Below are positions 10,074 through 20,087 of a DNA stretch of 33,171 nucleotides, one piece after another (the first letter of the stretch is position 1; each line of letters starts with the position of its first letter). Source of the stretch: Armatimonadota bacterium (GTDB lineage Bacteria; Armatimonadota; Chthonomonadetes; Chthonomonadales; JAMCWF01); assembly GCA_023481295.1 (NCBI GenBank), contig JAMCWF010000039.1:1-33171 (forward strand), given 5' to 3'. The notes under the pieces were generated by a model. The model did no database searches. It was not told where the DNA came from and worked only from the letters and a program-made list of their open reading frames with translations. The translations under genes and the position numbers were made by a program.

Positions 10074-11867
10074 TCACAGCGCCTCATGGATAAAGCGGTA
10101 GTTGAAGCGGCCGGCCGGGGCGCTATCCCCGATATACCAGAAATCGTTGATATCGCCGCCGATCGGGCAGTTATCCACCCAGTGAAAATCGAACATGGTG
10201 CGGCGCGGGTTTTCCAGTTTCAAGATCGCGCGCGGCACTTCGAGCACCATCTGATTGCCAGCCGCCCGGTATCTCACCTCCCACTCGTTGCCGTTGGAAA
10301 GGTTTTTTACCGTGGTGGTTGCGGTGCCGGCAACCCGCTGGTTCACCACATAGTCATACCCATTCCAGCCGCTATTCGTGTTCAGGTTGGAGTTGATCAG
10401 CAACAGCATCCAGTTCGGATCGGAGTACGGTGATAATGGTTGAGCGGTACGTACATAAAAGAAGAGGTTGTGCTGGTCGCAGGCAACCTTCGCCAGAGCG
10501 ATGTCGTTGCGGCCGGAATCGTCGGTGTAGTGGAAGTCGCCCCAGCCCTTCCAATCGCGATGAATCACGTCGCCGATATCATCGCGGTATTCGGGCATGA
10601 TTTTTTGCCAGGCTGCGAACTGGTTTGCGGGCGACATCGTATGAAAGCCGTGCGCGATCGGTATGGGTCGCACCCCCTTAAATCGCCGGATGCCGCTCAC
10701 CATCTGAAGATAGTAGGTGTCACCGTAACCGCCCTTCATCGGCATCGCATCTCGGCTGAACTCTTGGTTGTAGTTATCCACAAAGAAAGTGTCGCCCGGT
10801 TTGAGCGCTCGGCCAATAAAATTCATCGTCTGACCCGGCTTAACGATGAATCGCTGCGCCACCCACTCGTTCCATCCAGTGATGAATAGAAAATCGGGGT
10901 CGAGTTTGAGCGCCTGCTCCCACTGCTCATTGAAATAAGGGCCGCTTTTCACATCGGCCGCGATGAAGTCCCGGTTCAGCGGCGGCTCATCCCCGTTGTG
11001 GAAGCTGCGGCCGATGTCGTTAACCGGATGCGAGGCGATGGCGACCGGCACCTCTTCGGCCACGTTCGGGCTGGTGTGCCAGCCGTAGTGCTGGGGGTAG
11101 CTGTCAATCCACTGCCACTTATCCTTGCCCGGGTCCCACGCCCAGGAGTAGCGCCATGTGAAATAATCGCGGATGCGAGGGCCAATTGGCGAGTCGTTCG
11201 GTAGTTTGGCGTTGATGTCGCCCAGAATGAGCGGCTTGCCCTCCCAGTAAAACCAGAGGTCGGGATAGAGGTTTTTTGAATAAAAGTTGTTGTACAGGCT
11301 CGTCACCGTTTCGGCGCCGGCGGCATGGGTCACGTAGGCGATCTGCGGGGTGGCATTGCCCTGCGCGCGCATCCGCATGGCGACCTGGCAGAGTGCGTGC
11401 ACCTCATCCGGGTAGGTAAATGCATTGGTTACATCCAGCAGCAGCACGTCCACGCCGGCCGCCTGCAGCATCGCGATGTTATGCCGAATAACCCAGGGGT
11501 CGTTGGCCAAAAAGTAGCCCACCGCCGGCTCCCCCCACCAGTGGAAGGCGCCTTCCGGACCGTAATCGGGATGACTGGGGTCGGCGGCGATCAATTTGGT
11601 GTTGTCGTAGGGGCCAGGCGTTCCATGCGCACCGTGCCAGACGAAGTAAAAGATGCCGACAAAGCGATTCTTGCGCGGTGAGGGCGCCTCAGTTGAAGTG
11701 GGTAGCTCGCGCCCCAGCGCGTCGGTGGCGACCCAGGTGTCGGAGGAGAGATCGCGAAACCGCTTTCTGACCTTTGGAACATCCGGAGTAGTTAATACAG
11801 TTGAACCGATACCGAGGCTCAGCGTCGCACCTCCTAAAAATTCGCGACGGGTTAATGGATGGCGCAT
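10074..11867 (-). CDS. TAT-exported glycoside-hydrolase-like protein (GH99/GH71-like barrel) with a possible C-terminal CBM9-like domain
   Basis: MRHPLTRREFLGGATLSLG twin-arginine signal; IFYFVWHG...GVDVLLLDVTNAF, FLFITGWNEWVAQRF; beta-rich C-terminus. Start moved from 11900 to the Met at 11867. Confidence 0.75.
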   Translation of the reverse strand: MRHPLTRREFLGGATLSLGIGSTVLTTPDVPKVRKRFRDLSSDTWVATDALGRELPTSTEAPSPRKNRFVGIFYFVWHGAHGTPGPYDNTKLIAADPSHPDYGPEGAFHWWGEPAVGYFLANDPWVIRHNIAMLQAAGVDVLLLDVTNAFTYPDEVHALCQVAMRMRAQGNATPQIAYVTHAAGAETVTSLYNNFYSKNLYPDLWFYWEGKPLILGDINAKLPNDSPIGPRIRDYFTWRYSWAWDPGKDKWQWIDSYPQHYGWHTSPNVAEEVPVAIASHPVNDIGRSFHNGDEPPLNRDFIAADVKSGPYFNEQWEQALKLDPDFLFITGWNEWVAQRFIVKPGQTMNFIGRALKPGDTFFVDNYNQEFSRDAMPMKGGYGDTYYLQMVSGIRRFKGVRPIPIAHGFHTMSPANQFAAWQKIMPEYRDDIGDVIHRDWKGWGDFHYTDDSGRNDIALAKVACDQHNLFFYVRTAQPLSPYSDPNWMLLLINSNLNTNSGWNGYDYVVNQRVAGTATTTVKNLSNGNEWEVRYRAAGNQMVLEVPRAILKLENPRRTMFDFHWVDNCPIGGDINDFWYIGDSAPAGRFNYRFIHEAL

Positions 11868-11980
11868 AAGTTGCTCCTTGAAGCGGCGTTGACCGCACAA
11901 AAATATAAATCGTTTGGTATGAAATTTACCTCATCCGTCCTTTCGGTGTGGCCAAAGAGCTGAAAGGTCAGAGAGTAGTT

Positions 11981-12124
11981 TGCGGGAATCATTCTCGATT
12001 ACACAACCCACCCCCAACCCAACCCTCCCCCTCAGAGGGGGAGGGTTTTAATATACTCACCGTGCTCGGCATCCTTCCCCCTCTCAGAGGGAAGGCCGTC
12101 ATGGGGGTACGCCTGATAATCGGG
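11981..12124. repeat. Dispersed repeat family C, copy 1, with inverted ends and strong internal palindromes
   Basis: tgcgggaatcattctcgattacacaaccc ... gggggtacgcctgataatcg; the right end is near-identical in reverse complement to 16408-16427. Confidence 0.65.
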
Positions 12125-12325
12125 TGTTAATCGAACGTATTCTACAATCCCGTTCCCCCATCCTTGGGGAAGTAGTGGGGATGAGTCAGTCTATCGAGCT
12201 GAGTTCCAGCCGAGCTAACACCTTTTTGAAATGGGTTTCGTCTTATGAGTGTAATTGGATAGATCGATTCTGACCGTGGCCGCTGGATAAATCATCCCGG
12301 ATTCTAGTCAGGGAAGGAGAATACA

Positions 12326-13183
12326 ATGAAAACGAAGACGATTTGGATGGCCGTCATCACGCTGCTGGTGATCGGCGGTCTGGCTCGACTGGGATACGCT
12401 CAGATCTCCGCAAATCAGCCGCCGCAGTACGGAGGGCCGATGCAGCCGGGAATGCAACCGCCGATGGCCGGTATGATGCCTCAATTCCCACTGTTTGACC
12501 CCGCCGTACCCAATCTGCCTCAGAAGCTAGCGCCGGTCATCGCTTTACGACAGATAGTGCAGTCCGGGTTGACCAAGAAGGACATCGCGGATGCCTTGCC
12601 GATATTGAAGCAGCTTGCGGCCGATAAGAAAGAGCTGGAGACGGCGGTCGACTCGGCGATCAGCCAGGAAAAGCAGCACCTGCTGTCGTCATCCGGTGAC
12701 GACTCGCTCCCAGCCGTCGAATCAAGCGCTCTACGAACCGCGCTCAACCGCTTTCACCGCCAGCAGCAAGACCTCTGGAATCGGTTAAACGATCGAATCG
12801 GTGACACAAAGGCCCACGTTCTGCAAAGCTTGGTATCACCAGTGTCGGGCCCCATGCCGATGATGATGCGGGGGATGCCGGGTCGGCCTTCCGGCGGAGG
12901 CCCATTCGGGCCGCCTAACGGCCCCTCGATGCAGGGTGGACCGCCGATGGGACCCCCAAATCAGGGTGGACCGCAGACGGGACCCCCGAATCAAGGCGCT
13001 CTCCAATCCTGGCAAATTCGCTCAGCAGGTGGCTTTGCCCGGCAAGTGGATCAGCCGGGTTCAATGCCGAGACCCGGTATGGGAGTGCCGATGATGCCTT
13101 CGATCATGCCATTTATCCAGCGGATCAGCCTAACCGATTTAATCCAACTGCTGGAGCAGCGGCTCGCGGCGATGCCCGGCTAG
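12326..13183 (+). CDS. Secreted Met/Pro/Gly-rich protein with a helical middle domain, unknown function
   Basis: Signal peptide MKTKTIWMAVITLLVIGGLARLGYAQ; SD ggaagga; low-complexity PGM-rich segments. Confidence 0.75.
   Translation: MKTKTIWMAVITLLVIGGLARLGYAQISANQPPQYGGPMQPGMQPPMAGMMPQFPLFDPAVPNLPQKLAPVIALRQIVQSGLTKKDIADALPILKQLAADKKELETAVDSAISQEKQHLLSSSGDDSLPAVESSALRTALNRFHRQQQDLWNRLNDRIGDTKAHVLQSLVSPVSGPMPMMMRGMPGRPSGGGPFGPPNGPSMQGGPPMGPPNQGGPQTGPPNQGALQSWQIRSAGGFARQVDQPGSMPRPGMGVPMMPSIMPFIQRISLTDLIQLLEQRLAAMPG
12932..12991 (+). repeat. Two tandem copies of a 30-bp coding repeat
   Basis: cagggtggaccgccgatgggacccccaaat / cagggtggaccgcagacgggacccccgaat. Confidence 0.85.
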
Positions 13184-13278
13184 CCGAAATCGAGGCGAGT
13201 TGGAATCCGATCTAACGGCCAAGCGAACGAATAGGTTCTAAAGTGATCACGAAGGAGCTCGTAGGTGGAAAATAAATA

Positions 13279-13412
13279 ATAATACGGCGATTAAAGTCCG
13301 TCATGCCGGACTTGATCCGGCATCCAGAGCCTTCTGGATTCCCGCTTTCTCCCCGCCTACGCTGGGGATGACAGGGAATGACAAATTCGGGATATTTATT
13401 TGCCGGGTGAAT
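13279..13412 (+). repeat. MITE-like repeat family B, copy 1 (expanded internal segment)
   Basis: aatacggcgattaaagtccgtcatgccggacttgatccggcatcc...aattcgggatatttatttgccgggtgaat; shared with 20556-20668 and 30812-30924. Confidence 0.85.
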
Positions 13413-13836
13413 ACCGAGCGGGCTCCTTCGATTTTGTGTCGGCGACGAACAACCTATATGCCAATCCTCCCGCGATGTTTCCACCTACCACTTCCCTGCA
13501 CAACGACTGCATCGTTTCGAAACCCGATAAACCGCTCCCCGGATCTATAAATTGAGTGCGCTGTGGTAATTCCAGCCGCTTTTATCGCGATTCAACTCAT
13601 TTAGGGGTTTAATTTCACCAGTGGTTGCGACCGTATTTTAGTTACTGCACCAATATAGGAGATGGCCCATCGAACATACCGAAGCCATTGCCCAATATGA
13701 GAGAAAAATGGTGAAATCTTCAACCTTTATTCTTCGATGGAGGGCGGAGAAGGTGGGAGGCAGCGGCATTTCGCCCGCATCGGTGAGATATTGAATGAGA
13801 TGCTTGCTGATCGGTTCCAATTTGTTCGTTTTGAAA

Positions 13837-14754
13837 ATGGAAAGAACATTTAGATTTGCGCGCCAGGTCGTCAGCGCTTACATTCTGGATGATTGCCGGA
13901 TGATGGCGGCCGCGATCGCCTACTACGTGCTGCTTGCGCTGGTACCGGCGCTGCTGTTGGCGATCGGTGCGCTCGGCATCGTGATGGGCAACTCGCTGGA
14001 ATCACTGCACGCGATCCGAATGTTCCTTACACGCAACCTGCCGGTGGGTCCCCATTTTATTTCCTATATGGTGCGGGAAATTGTCAGCGATCGGCGGATT
14101 TTGGGCGGGGTTGGGCTGGTCGGCGTCTTATTTTTAGCCAGTCAGGTCATGGTTAACTTGGAAATTGCATTTAACCGGATCTGGGGGATTGACCACAATC
14201 GCTCCTATCTATGGCGCCGGCTTTACGGCCTTGGGGTCACGATACTGGTGCTCTTGATGTTGATTTTATCGCTGCTGCTTTCTGGGTTTTACACTTACAT
14301 TCGGCATTTCAAGATTCCCGGCCTCTCTATTTCTCCCGATCGCGTTCCGATACTGTGGAGCTTGATCGGCACCCTAACGCCGCTTGTGCTTTCGGTGTTG
14401 ATGTTTTCAATTCTGTATAAGCTGGTACCGCACCGGCGCACCTCCTGGAAAGCAACGCTGTCCGGCGGCCTTTTTGCCGGCCTTTGCTGGGAAGTTGCAA
14501 AGTATCTTTTCACCTTTTATTTAGTTCATTTCGATTCGTACGCCAAACTTTACGGCTCCTTGGGCAGCCTTTTCATTTTGCTGTTTTGGGTCTACTATTC
14601 GTCAACCATTTTGCTGATCGGTGCCGAGATCGGCGCGATTTGCGATCATCAAAAGGTTTGCCCAGTCGAGGTAATGGAGACGATACAGCTCGCATCACCG
14701 GGGCATAAAGATGGTGGAACAGGCGACAAGGATTTCAGCGGTCGGGGCGTTTAA
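13837..14754 (+). CDS. YihY/virulence factor BrkB family membrane protein
   Basis: MAAAIAYYVLLALVPALLLAIGALGIVMG, YGSLGSLFILLFWVYYSSTILLIGAEIGA. Start set at MERTFRFARQ rather than 13795. Confidence 0.92.
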   Translation: MERTFRFARQVVSAYILDDCRMMAAAIAYYVLLALVPALLLAIGALGIVMGNSLESLHAIRMFLTRNLPVGPHFISYMVREIVSDRRILGGVGLVGVLFLASQVMVNLEIAFNRIWGIDHNRSYLWRRLYGLGVTILVLLMLILSLLLSGFYTYIRHFKIPGLSISPDRVPILWSLIGTLTPLVLSVLMFSILYKLVPHRRTSWKATLSGGLFAGLCWEVAKYLFTFYLVHFDSYAKLYGSLGSLFILLFWVYYSSTILLIGAEIGAICDHQKVCPVEVMETIQLASPGHKDGGTGDKDFSGRGV

Positions 14755-14867
14755 TCGGCGGCTGGATCGAATTTACCGCGCGGACCTTTCTGCCGGCTCT
14801 CGATTAAAAATAGCGAAGCGCGTAAGTGGACTAAGGGCAGTGTGTCAATGGCGGCTGAACGGTGCGA

Positions 14868-16196
14868 TTACTTCCGATCAATCACCAGATAGGCGATCGC
14901 CGCATCCCACCGGTGGCCATAGTTCCGCGCCAGACGGAAATGAAAGTCGGATGCTGGCAAGGTCACGATGGAGTGATGGCTTTGTGATACCAGTTGAATG
15001 GGCATGCTGCTGCCGGTCACGCTAAGCAAGCGGATTTTGGATCTGGCGATAGGGAGCGTGATTCGTATGTCGGTATTTTTTGTCAAAGTGGCATGGTCTA
15101 AGATGAGCGCGACCACGATCCGCTTTCGGCCCACTTGAAAGCCCAGCACGGTGGGATTCTCCTCGTCAATGGCGGGTGGCAGGTCAGGGTGGCAGGTAAA
15201 TTTATTGTAAGCATGTAGCGGGGCGCCGCCCAGCAATCGGTTGATTACCGCCAGCCGTTCGCCGTGCTGGGACATCACGATCTTGCCGCTTGCACCGGTG
15301 GTGGTGAAGCATTTGGAGCCGTCCGGTCCGGCGCCCCAGGCGGCGTACCAGAACAGCTTATATTGATTGGGATGTTTCCAACGATGGGTGAGCGCCCAAT
15401 GAAGCGCTCGCAGGTAGTAGTTTGGCAGGTAGTTGGGGAAATCCACGAAGCCGATCTCGGTTTGCCAGATTCCGCGGCATTTGCCGGTTTTGACCCAGCG
15501 GTCATAGAGATACTGCCAGTCGGTAATGGGGTCATAATGGATGTCGAGGATATCGGTGTAGCGCCAGGCATTGTGCCATCGCAGTTCACGATCGTACTCT
15601 TGCATTGAGTTGCCGCAAGGCCAGCCGCCGAACACGACCCGGCAATGGTATTGTCGAATGATCATCGCAGCCGGCAAGTAGACATCATCTATGTAGGCCA
15701 GGTTGGTTTTCCCGGCCCAAAAGCCGGCCTGAATCGTCGGCTCGTTCCATATCTGGAAGTAGCGTAGGTTAAACGGCGGTTTGCTATAGTGGGCAACCAC
15801 GTGTCGGACGTAGTTCTCCCACTCCAAGCGATCGGCCGGCGGTGCAAAACCGTTGCCCGGCACGCTCTCATCCCAGGAGGCGGTGTAGGCGAGTATCGGG
15901 ACCACCTCAATCCCCTGGGCGTGCGCACCCTTCACGAACCGGTCGGCGGCGTCCCATGACCATTCGCCCTTTTTCGGTTCGATGGAAATCCAGCCGGGAC
16001 CGCCGGTCCAATAGAAGGGGGTACGCGACCAACCGATGCCCATCCGTTTGCCGAGTGATGAATCGACCAGGTAGACGGCGCCCAGGAAGTCCCGCAGTCG
16101 GATGCCGCTCTCATTTTCGGCCAGGATCGGCGGCTTTGCGGTGGCGGGAAGGCTGACAATTATGAGCGCAAATAAAAAAATTGATCGAAATTTCAT
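14868..16196 (-). CDS. Secreted clan GH-A-like glycoside hydrolase (GH39-like)
   Basis: Signal peptide; YFQIWNEPTIQAGFW (acid/base NEP) and GIWQTEIGFVDFP (candidate nucleophile Glu). Confidence 0.8.
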   Translation of the reverse strand: MKFRSIFLFALIIVSLPATAKPPILAENESGIRLRDFLGAVYLVDSSLGKRMGIGWSRTPFYWTGGPGWISIEPKKGEWSWDAADRFVKGAHAQGIEVVPILAYTASWDESVPGNGFAPPADRLEWENYVRHVVAHYSKPPFNLRYFQIWNEPTIQAGFWAGKTNLAYIDDVYLPAAMIIRQYHCRVVFGGWPCGNSMQEYDRELRWHNAWRYTDILDIHYDPITDWQYLYDRWVKTGKCRGIWQTEIGFVDFPNYLPNYYLRALHWALTHRWKHPNQYKLFWYAAWGAGPDGSKCFTTTGASGKIVMSQHGERLAVINRLLGGAPLHAYNKFTCHPDLPPAIDEENPTVLGFQVGRKRIVVALILDHATLTKNTDIRITLPIARSKIRLLSVTGSSMPIQLVSQSHHSIVTLPASDFHFRLARNYGHRWDAAIAYLVIDRK

Positions 16197-16266
16197 GATT
16201 CTGTTTTGATACCTCGGTCGTTCATTGGAGTTGGCATAATAATTGCTTCGTAGGAGAGTTCGGCTT

Positions 16267-16340
16267 TGCGGGAATCATTTTCGATTTCGTTGCCCCCCAC
16301 CCAGCCCTTCCCCGCGGAGGGAGGCGGGGACCGTCATTCC
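16267..16340. repeat. Dispersed repeat family C, degenerate copy
   Basis: tgcgggaatcattttcgatttcgttgccccccacccagcccttcccc; followed by a family-B-like fragment cgtcattcccacggaagtgggaatccaga. Confidence 0.5.
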
Positions 16341-16400
16341 CACGGAAGTGGGAATCCAGACTTGTAGTGGCGATCCTATGTGATCGCTCTCTTATTCGTT

Positions 16401-16496
16401 TCATTCTCGATTATCTGGCGTACCCCCATCCCGGCCTTCCCCCAGAAAGGGGGAAGGAGGTTGGAGATTGCGTCATTCCCGAGAAGGCGGGAATTC
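16401..16496. repeat. Dispersed repeat family C copy plus family-B-like fragment abutting the 1205-aa gene stop codon
   Basis: tcattctcgattatctggcgtaccccc; perfect stem ccttccccc-agaaa-gggggaagg (16435-16457); cgtcattcccgagaaggcgggaattc. Confidence 0.55.
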
Positions 16497-19400
16497 TCAA
16501 CGTGCATCGCCGGTCGTAATTTTCCTCAAAAACCCGATCACATCCTCAACGAGCGGCTGGCTATATTCGGCGTTGGTGGTCAGCACATCCGAGATGTAGA
16601 GGATGCGGCCGCCGCCCGGAAAGGTGAGCAGCGCGGCGGCCACCCCGTAGTCCTTACCGCTCGCCCCGACCACCCGATAGATCGGCTGATATTGCACGCC
16701 GGCCGGAAAAGTGCTGGTGGTGATGGCGCGCAGTCGGGGATTGTCGTTTGGGTAAGTGATCGTCTTTGGAAGGCCGGTGAAAACGGTCTGACCGGGCACT
16801 TCCTCGATTTGAAGCGACTCGCTGGGAAGCGTTTCGATGGTGTTCACCAGCGGCAACCCCAGCCGGCCGGTCAGTGGGGCGGCTGCCATTTGGCCACCGG
16901 GGCCGACCGGGTAAAACAAGGGCCAAGGCCCACCGGCCATCAGAATGAGCGTGCCCCCGTTGTGCAGATATTGAACCAGCGCGTCAGCGGCATCGCCGGG
17001 CGCGTTGACGGTTTGGATATACTGCTCGCCGTCCAGATCGAAGGCGGCTTTTATCTTTTGCGAGTTGAAGACGCTCGCATTAACCAGTTGCTGAGGCGTC
17101 AATATCAGCGCTTTGTCGTTTAATCCGGACATTCCGAAAATGGCGGAGACCGGCGATGCACCGCCCTGCGGCGGCAGGATGGCGAAGCTGTTGTTCGGAA
17201 TCGCCGCCGCCGCATCCCTTAGCCCGGCGGCAAAGCGGTCAGCCGTTTGAAGCTGCCGCAGCGTTTCGATCCCGAATTGCAGCGGCGCCGGATTGAACGC
17301 CTGGCGGGCGGCGCCGGTGACGGCAAACACCAGGCGGCTGCCGGCATCCACCCTGGTAACCGGCTGGCCGTCGGTTTTCACCCAACCCATCAGCAGTCGC
17401 GCGGTGAAAATGGGCGGCCAAGCCTTCCACGCCAACCCCGACCGCTCATCGGTAACGGACAAGCGGCGGCCGTTTTGTAGGATCAGAGAAGGCAGCGCAC
17501 CGGAGCCGTCGCTGTAAAGCACGCAGACCTCATCCGCAACCAGGGGATGAATGAGATCGGCTTGTCCCTTTACCGCGCTCTTTGCGCCGGCCGGCGCAAG
17601 TGTAAACGGCACTCCAAGCACCCATCTCGACCCGCGCCATAGGCCAGACCAGGAGCTCAGGTCATGCCAGGAAGTGTCGGGCCGGATGTTGCAGATGAGA
17701 TCACCGTACTGGAATCCAGGCGGCGCGGCGGGGTTGGAGACCGAGTCGGTCAGCGGCGGCTCAGACGGCAAAACGGGAAGCGAGGCGGCCGGATGGCCGA
17801 CCACAATGGTGTCATCGTTTTGCACGTTATTAATGATAAGCGACCATAGCGCTTGGGGCGGCCGGATAAAGTCAGTGCCCGGCGCCAGAGAAATTTGACT
17901 GGTTCCGCGCAATATGGAGACCTGCTTCTTGCTTAAATCCACGTAGGGACAGGTGAGCGACAGATCGAATGGATGTCCGATCTTGCTGTCTACCCGGAAA
18001 CTGAGGTTCCCGGTCGGCTGGTAACGGTAGTCGCTGACGCGGGTCTCGGCACCGTCCCGATCAAAGGCCATCGCCGCCTTTTCACCGGCCAGTACTCGAA
18101 CGCGGGTATCGCCGACCGGATACTCCATTGGCAGGGTTGAGCCGGTTCCGTAATCGGCGTGCTTTCCCGGCCACCAGGAGCGGCCCGGAAATAGACCGTA
18201 CTCTTCGCCGAGGGCATCCCCCGGGTAATCGGCGATCGAGGAGTGATACTCATCTTTGTAGAGCTGGTACCAGCGATCCAGTGAGCCTTGCAGAGCGTAC
18301 ATCAAGATTGGATCACCGGTCTCAACCGCCACCTGACCGAGCGTATCCAAATCCCAAAAGACCTCATTGGCGCAGGCGGTTCCGGTCCAATCGCGGCCGG
18401 AATTGGGCTCCCAGAGGAAGGCGGAATCCAGATTGTCATCGCGGTTGTTGTCGGAGGGCCACATCGTCATGTAGCGGTAGACGAAGGCGCGGGCAAGATG
18501 CAGCGCCTCCTTCGCCCGAGTTGCTCGAACCGGATCGTCCTTGAAGGTGAAGTAGTAGTCCAGGCAAAAGGCGGCCGAGAGCGTGCCGCCTATGGCAAAG
18601 GGCGAGGAGGGAACATCGGGAAACTCGTTGCGGGTCCAGGCGATCGACCGCGTCCAGTTAAAGACGCCGTCCACGTAGGGTAGATACTGCGTTTCGCCGC
18701 GGTCCCGGTAGAGATCGAGCAGGAGCCGCCCGGCCGCCCAGCCGTTGGAGTTATGCAGGCTGGTGACTGGGGCGCCGCCCCATTCATCTGTCCACCGCCC
18801 TTTAATCGGCTTATCCCAGTAGCATCCGATTTCTGCCGGGATCGGCTTCCCTTCGGTTAATGCGGGCGGGCCGGGTAGAAAGCGCTTCGGAGATGCGCCG
18901 GCCTGGTTGATGTCAAACCAGCGGGCATTCTTTACCAGGTAGGCGGCCTGCTCTTCTAGTTGGGCGATCCGAGAGGTATCTTGATCACGCACCGGCACAT
19001 CCACCATGCTCTCGTTGTTGCTGCGCCAGCCCTCGATATCAACCGATCCCGGAACCTGGAAGGGCGCACCCTCTTGCGCGATCAGGTTTCCCTTGAATGG
19101 CCCGTCGAAATCCTGCATTCGGTCCCCTCCCGGAAGCCATGAAAGGTCTACCCTTCTGGGAACGCGGGGCAGATCATTGCGATAGTTTTTCCAAATAAAG
19201 CTCCAGAGCAGCTCATTGGGGTCACGGGTGGCCGGCAGATCTTGACTCCAGATCAGGTAGCCATCGGAGGCGATCACATCGCCCGGCTTGGGAAATTCCA
19301 ACTTTTGATAATCCAGGCCGCCATACGGATAAACCAGACTAACGAACTGGTCGTCGGTGTTATTGGGATGGCTTGGCGTCGCCTCTCGCCAGCAGTAACC

Positions 19401-20087
19401 GGTTGCAACGTACTTTTCAGTGTTGGTGAGAAGCCGTGTGGATTGAAATTCAAAGCCGGCGTAGAGTGATCGCTGCGGAGCCCAGAGGCCGATCACCGGT
19501 AGCGCTTGAGCGCCCAGCGGCGGGGTGTAGCTCCAGTTCCGGTTGTAGTGGTAGGCGGATATCTCCGGTGTCCCGGCGTGACGATCCAGCAGCAGCGGAA
19601 ACGGGTCGGCGTAAGGAGTCGCATTGAGCCAGCCTTGAATGTGCCAGGCCATGGCGTCGGGCATATAGAGGGATAGGAAATGAAACGGCGATTTTCCAAC
19701 GGTGGTCAGCCATTTGCTCGAATCGAAGGCCTGGATGGTCAAGTGAAAGACCACATGAGGATAACGATTTTTGGGAAGCAGGGCCACCTCGATGTAATCG
19801 CTCTCACCCAGTTGGAGTCCGCAACCGCGCAATGGTACCAAAGCGGTGAAGACCAGCCGCGGGTAGTTGGTTTCGGCGCGGCAGACATCGGCCGTAATGA
19901 TGCCGTTGCTACTCAGTCGCACCGGCGCGACCAGATGGTTGCGATTATAAAGGTCGAATCCGATCCATCGGTCGGCCTGTTTCACCGCTACGATACGGAT
20001 CGTCCCAGAGGCAATCTGCAGCCCCTGGGATGGCGCGCTGGACGCCAAAAGCGCGCCCAACGCGATGAACAGCCATCCTGTTTTCAT
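16497..20087 (-). CDS. Large secreted protein (about 1196 aa): central six-hairpin glycosidase-like region and C-terminal GATase1/trimerisation-like domain
   Basis: Signal peptide MKTGWLFIALGALLASSAPSQG; helical region with SNGWAAGRLLLDLYRDRGETQYLPYVDGVFNWTRS, FLWEPNSGRDWTG; C-terminal DALVQYLHNGGTLILMAGGPWPLFYP...GGGRILYISDV. Start moved from 20114 to 20087. Confidence 0.75.
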   Translation of the reverse strand: MKTGWLFIALGALLASSAPSQGLQIASGTIRIVAVKQADRWIGFDLYNRNHLVAPVRLSSNGIITADVCRAETNYPRLVFTALVPLRGCGLQLGESDYIEVALLPKNRYPHVVFHLTIQAFDSSKWLTTVGKSPFHFLSLYMPDAMAWHIQGWLNATPYADPFPLLLDRHAGTPEISAYHYNRNWSYTPPLGAQALPVIGLWAPQRSLYAGFEFQSTRLLTNTEKYVATGYCWREATPSHPNNTDDQFVSLVYPYGGLDYQKLEFPKPGDVIASDGYLIWSQDLPATRDPNELLWSFIWKNYRNDLPRVPRRVDLSWLPGGDRMQDFDGPFKGNLIAQEGAPFQVPGSVDIEGWRSNNESMVDVPVRDQDTSRIAQLEEQAAYLVKNARWFDINQAGASPKRFLPGPPALTEGKPIPAEIGCYWDKPIKGRWTDEWGGAPVTSLHNSNGWAAGRLLLDLYRDRGETQYLPYVDGVFNWTRSIAWTRNEFPDVPSSPFAIGGTLSAAFCLDYYFTFKDDPVRATRAKEALHLARAFVYRYMTMWPSDNNRDDNLDSAFLWEPNSGRDWTGTACANEVFWDLDTLGQVAVETGDPILMYALQGSLDRWYQLYKDEYHSSIADYPGDALGEEYGLFPGRSWWPGKHADYGTGSTLPMEYPVGDTRVRVLAGEKAAMAFDRDGAETRVSDYRYQPTGNLSFRVDSKIGHPFDLSLTCPYVDLSKKQVSILRGTSQISLAPGTDFIRPPQALWSLIINNVQNDDTIVVGHPAASLPVLPSEPPLTDSVSNPAAPPGFQYGDLICNIRPDTSWHDLSSWSGLWRGSRWVLGVPFTLAPAGAKSAVKGQADLIHPLVADEVCVLYSDGSGALPSLILQNGRRLSVTDERSGLAWKAWPPIFTARLLMGWVKTDGQPVTRVDAGSRLVFAVTGAARQAFNPAPLQFGIETLRQLQTADRFAAGLRDAAAAIPNNSFAILPPQGGASPVSAIFGMSGLNDKALILTPQQLVNASVFNSQKIKAAFDLDGEQYIQTVNAPGDAADALVQYLHNGGTLILMAGGPWPLFYPVGPGGQMAAAPLTGRLGLPLVNTIETLPSESLQIEEVPGQTVFTGLPKTITYPNDNPRLRAITTSTFPAGVQYQPIYRVVGASGKDYGVAAALLTFPGGGRILYISDVLTTNAEYSQPLVEDVIGFLRKITTGDAR

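Noticed and set aside
12025-12056. Strong hairpin plus TTTT as a rho-independent terminator
   Set aside because: Located between divergent genes and part of repeat family C; no plus-strand gene immediately upstream, so not called as a gene terminator.
16380-17123. 247-aa plus-strand ORF antisense to the 3' end of the 1205-aa gene
   Set aside because: Starts in repeat sequence and runs antisense to a well-supported CDS; no domain recognised.
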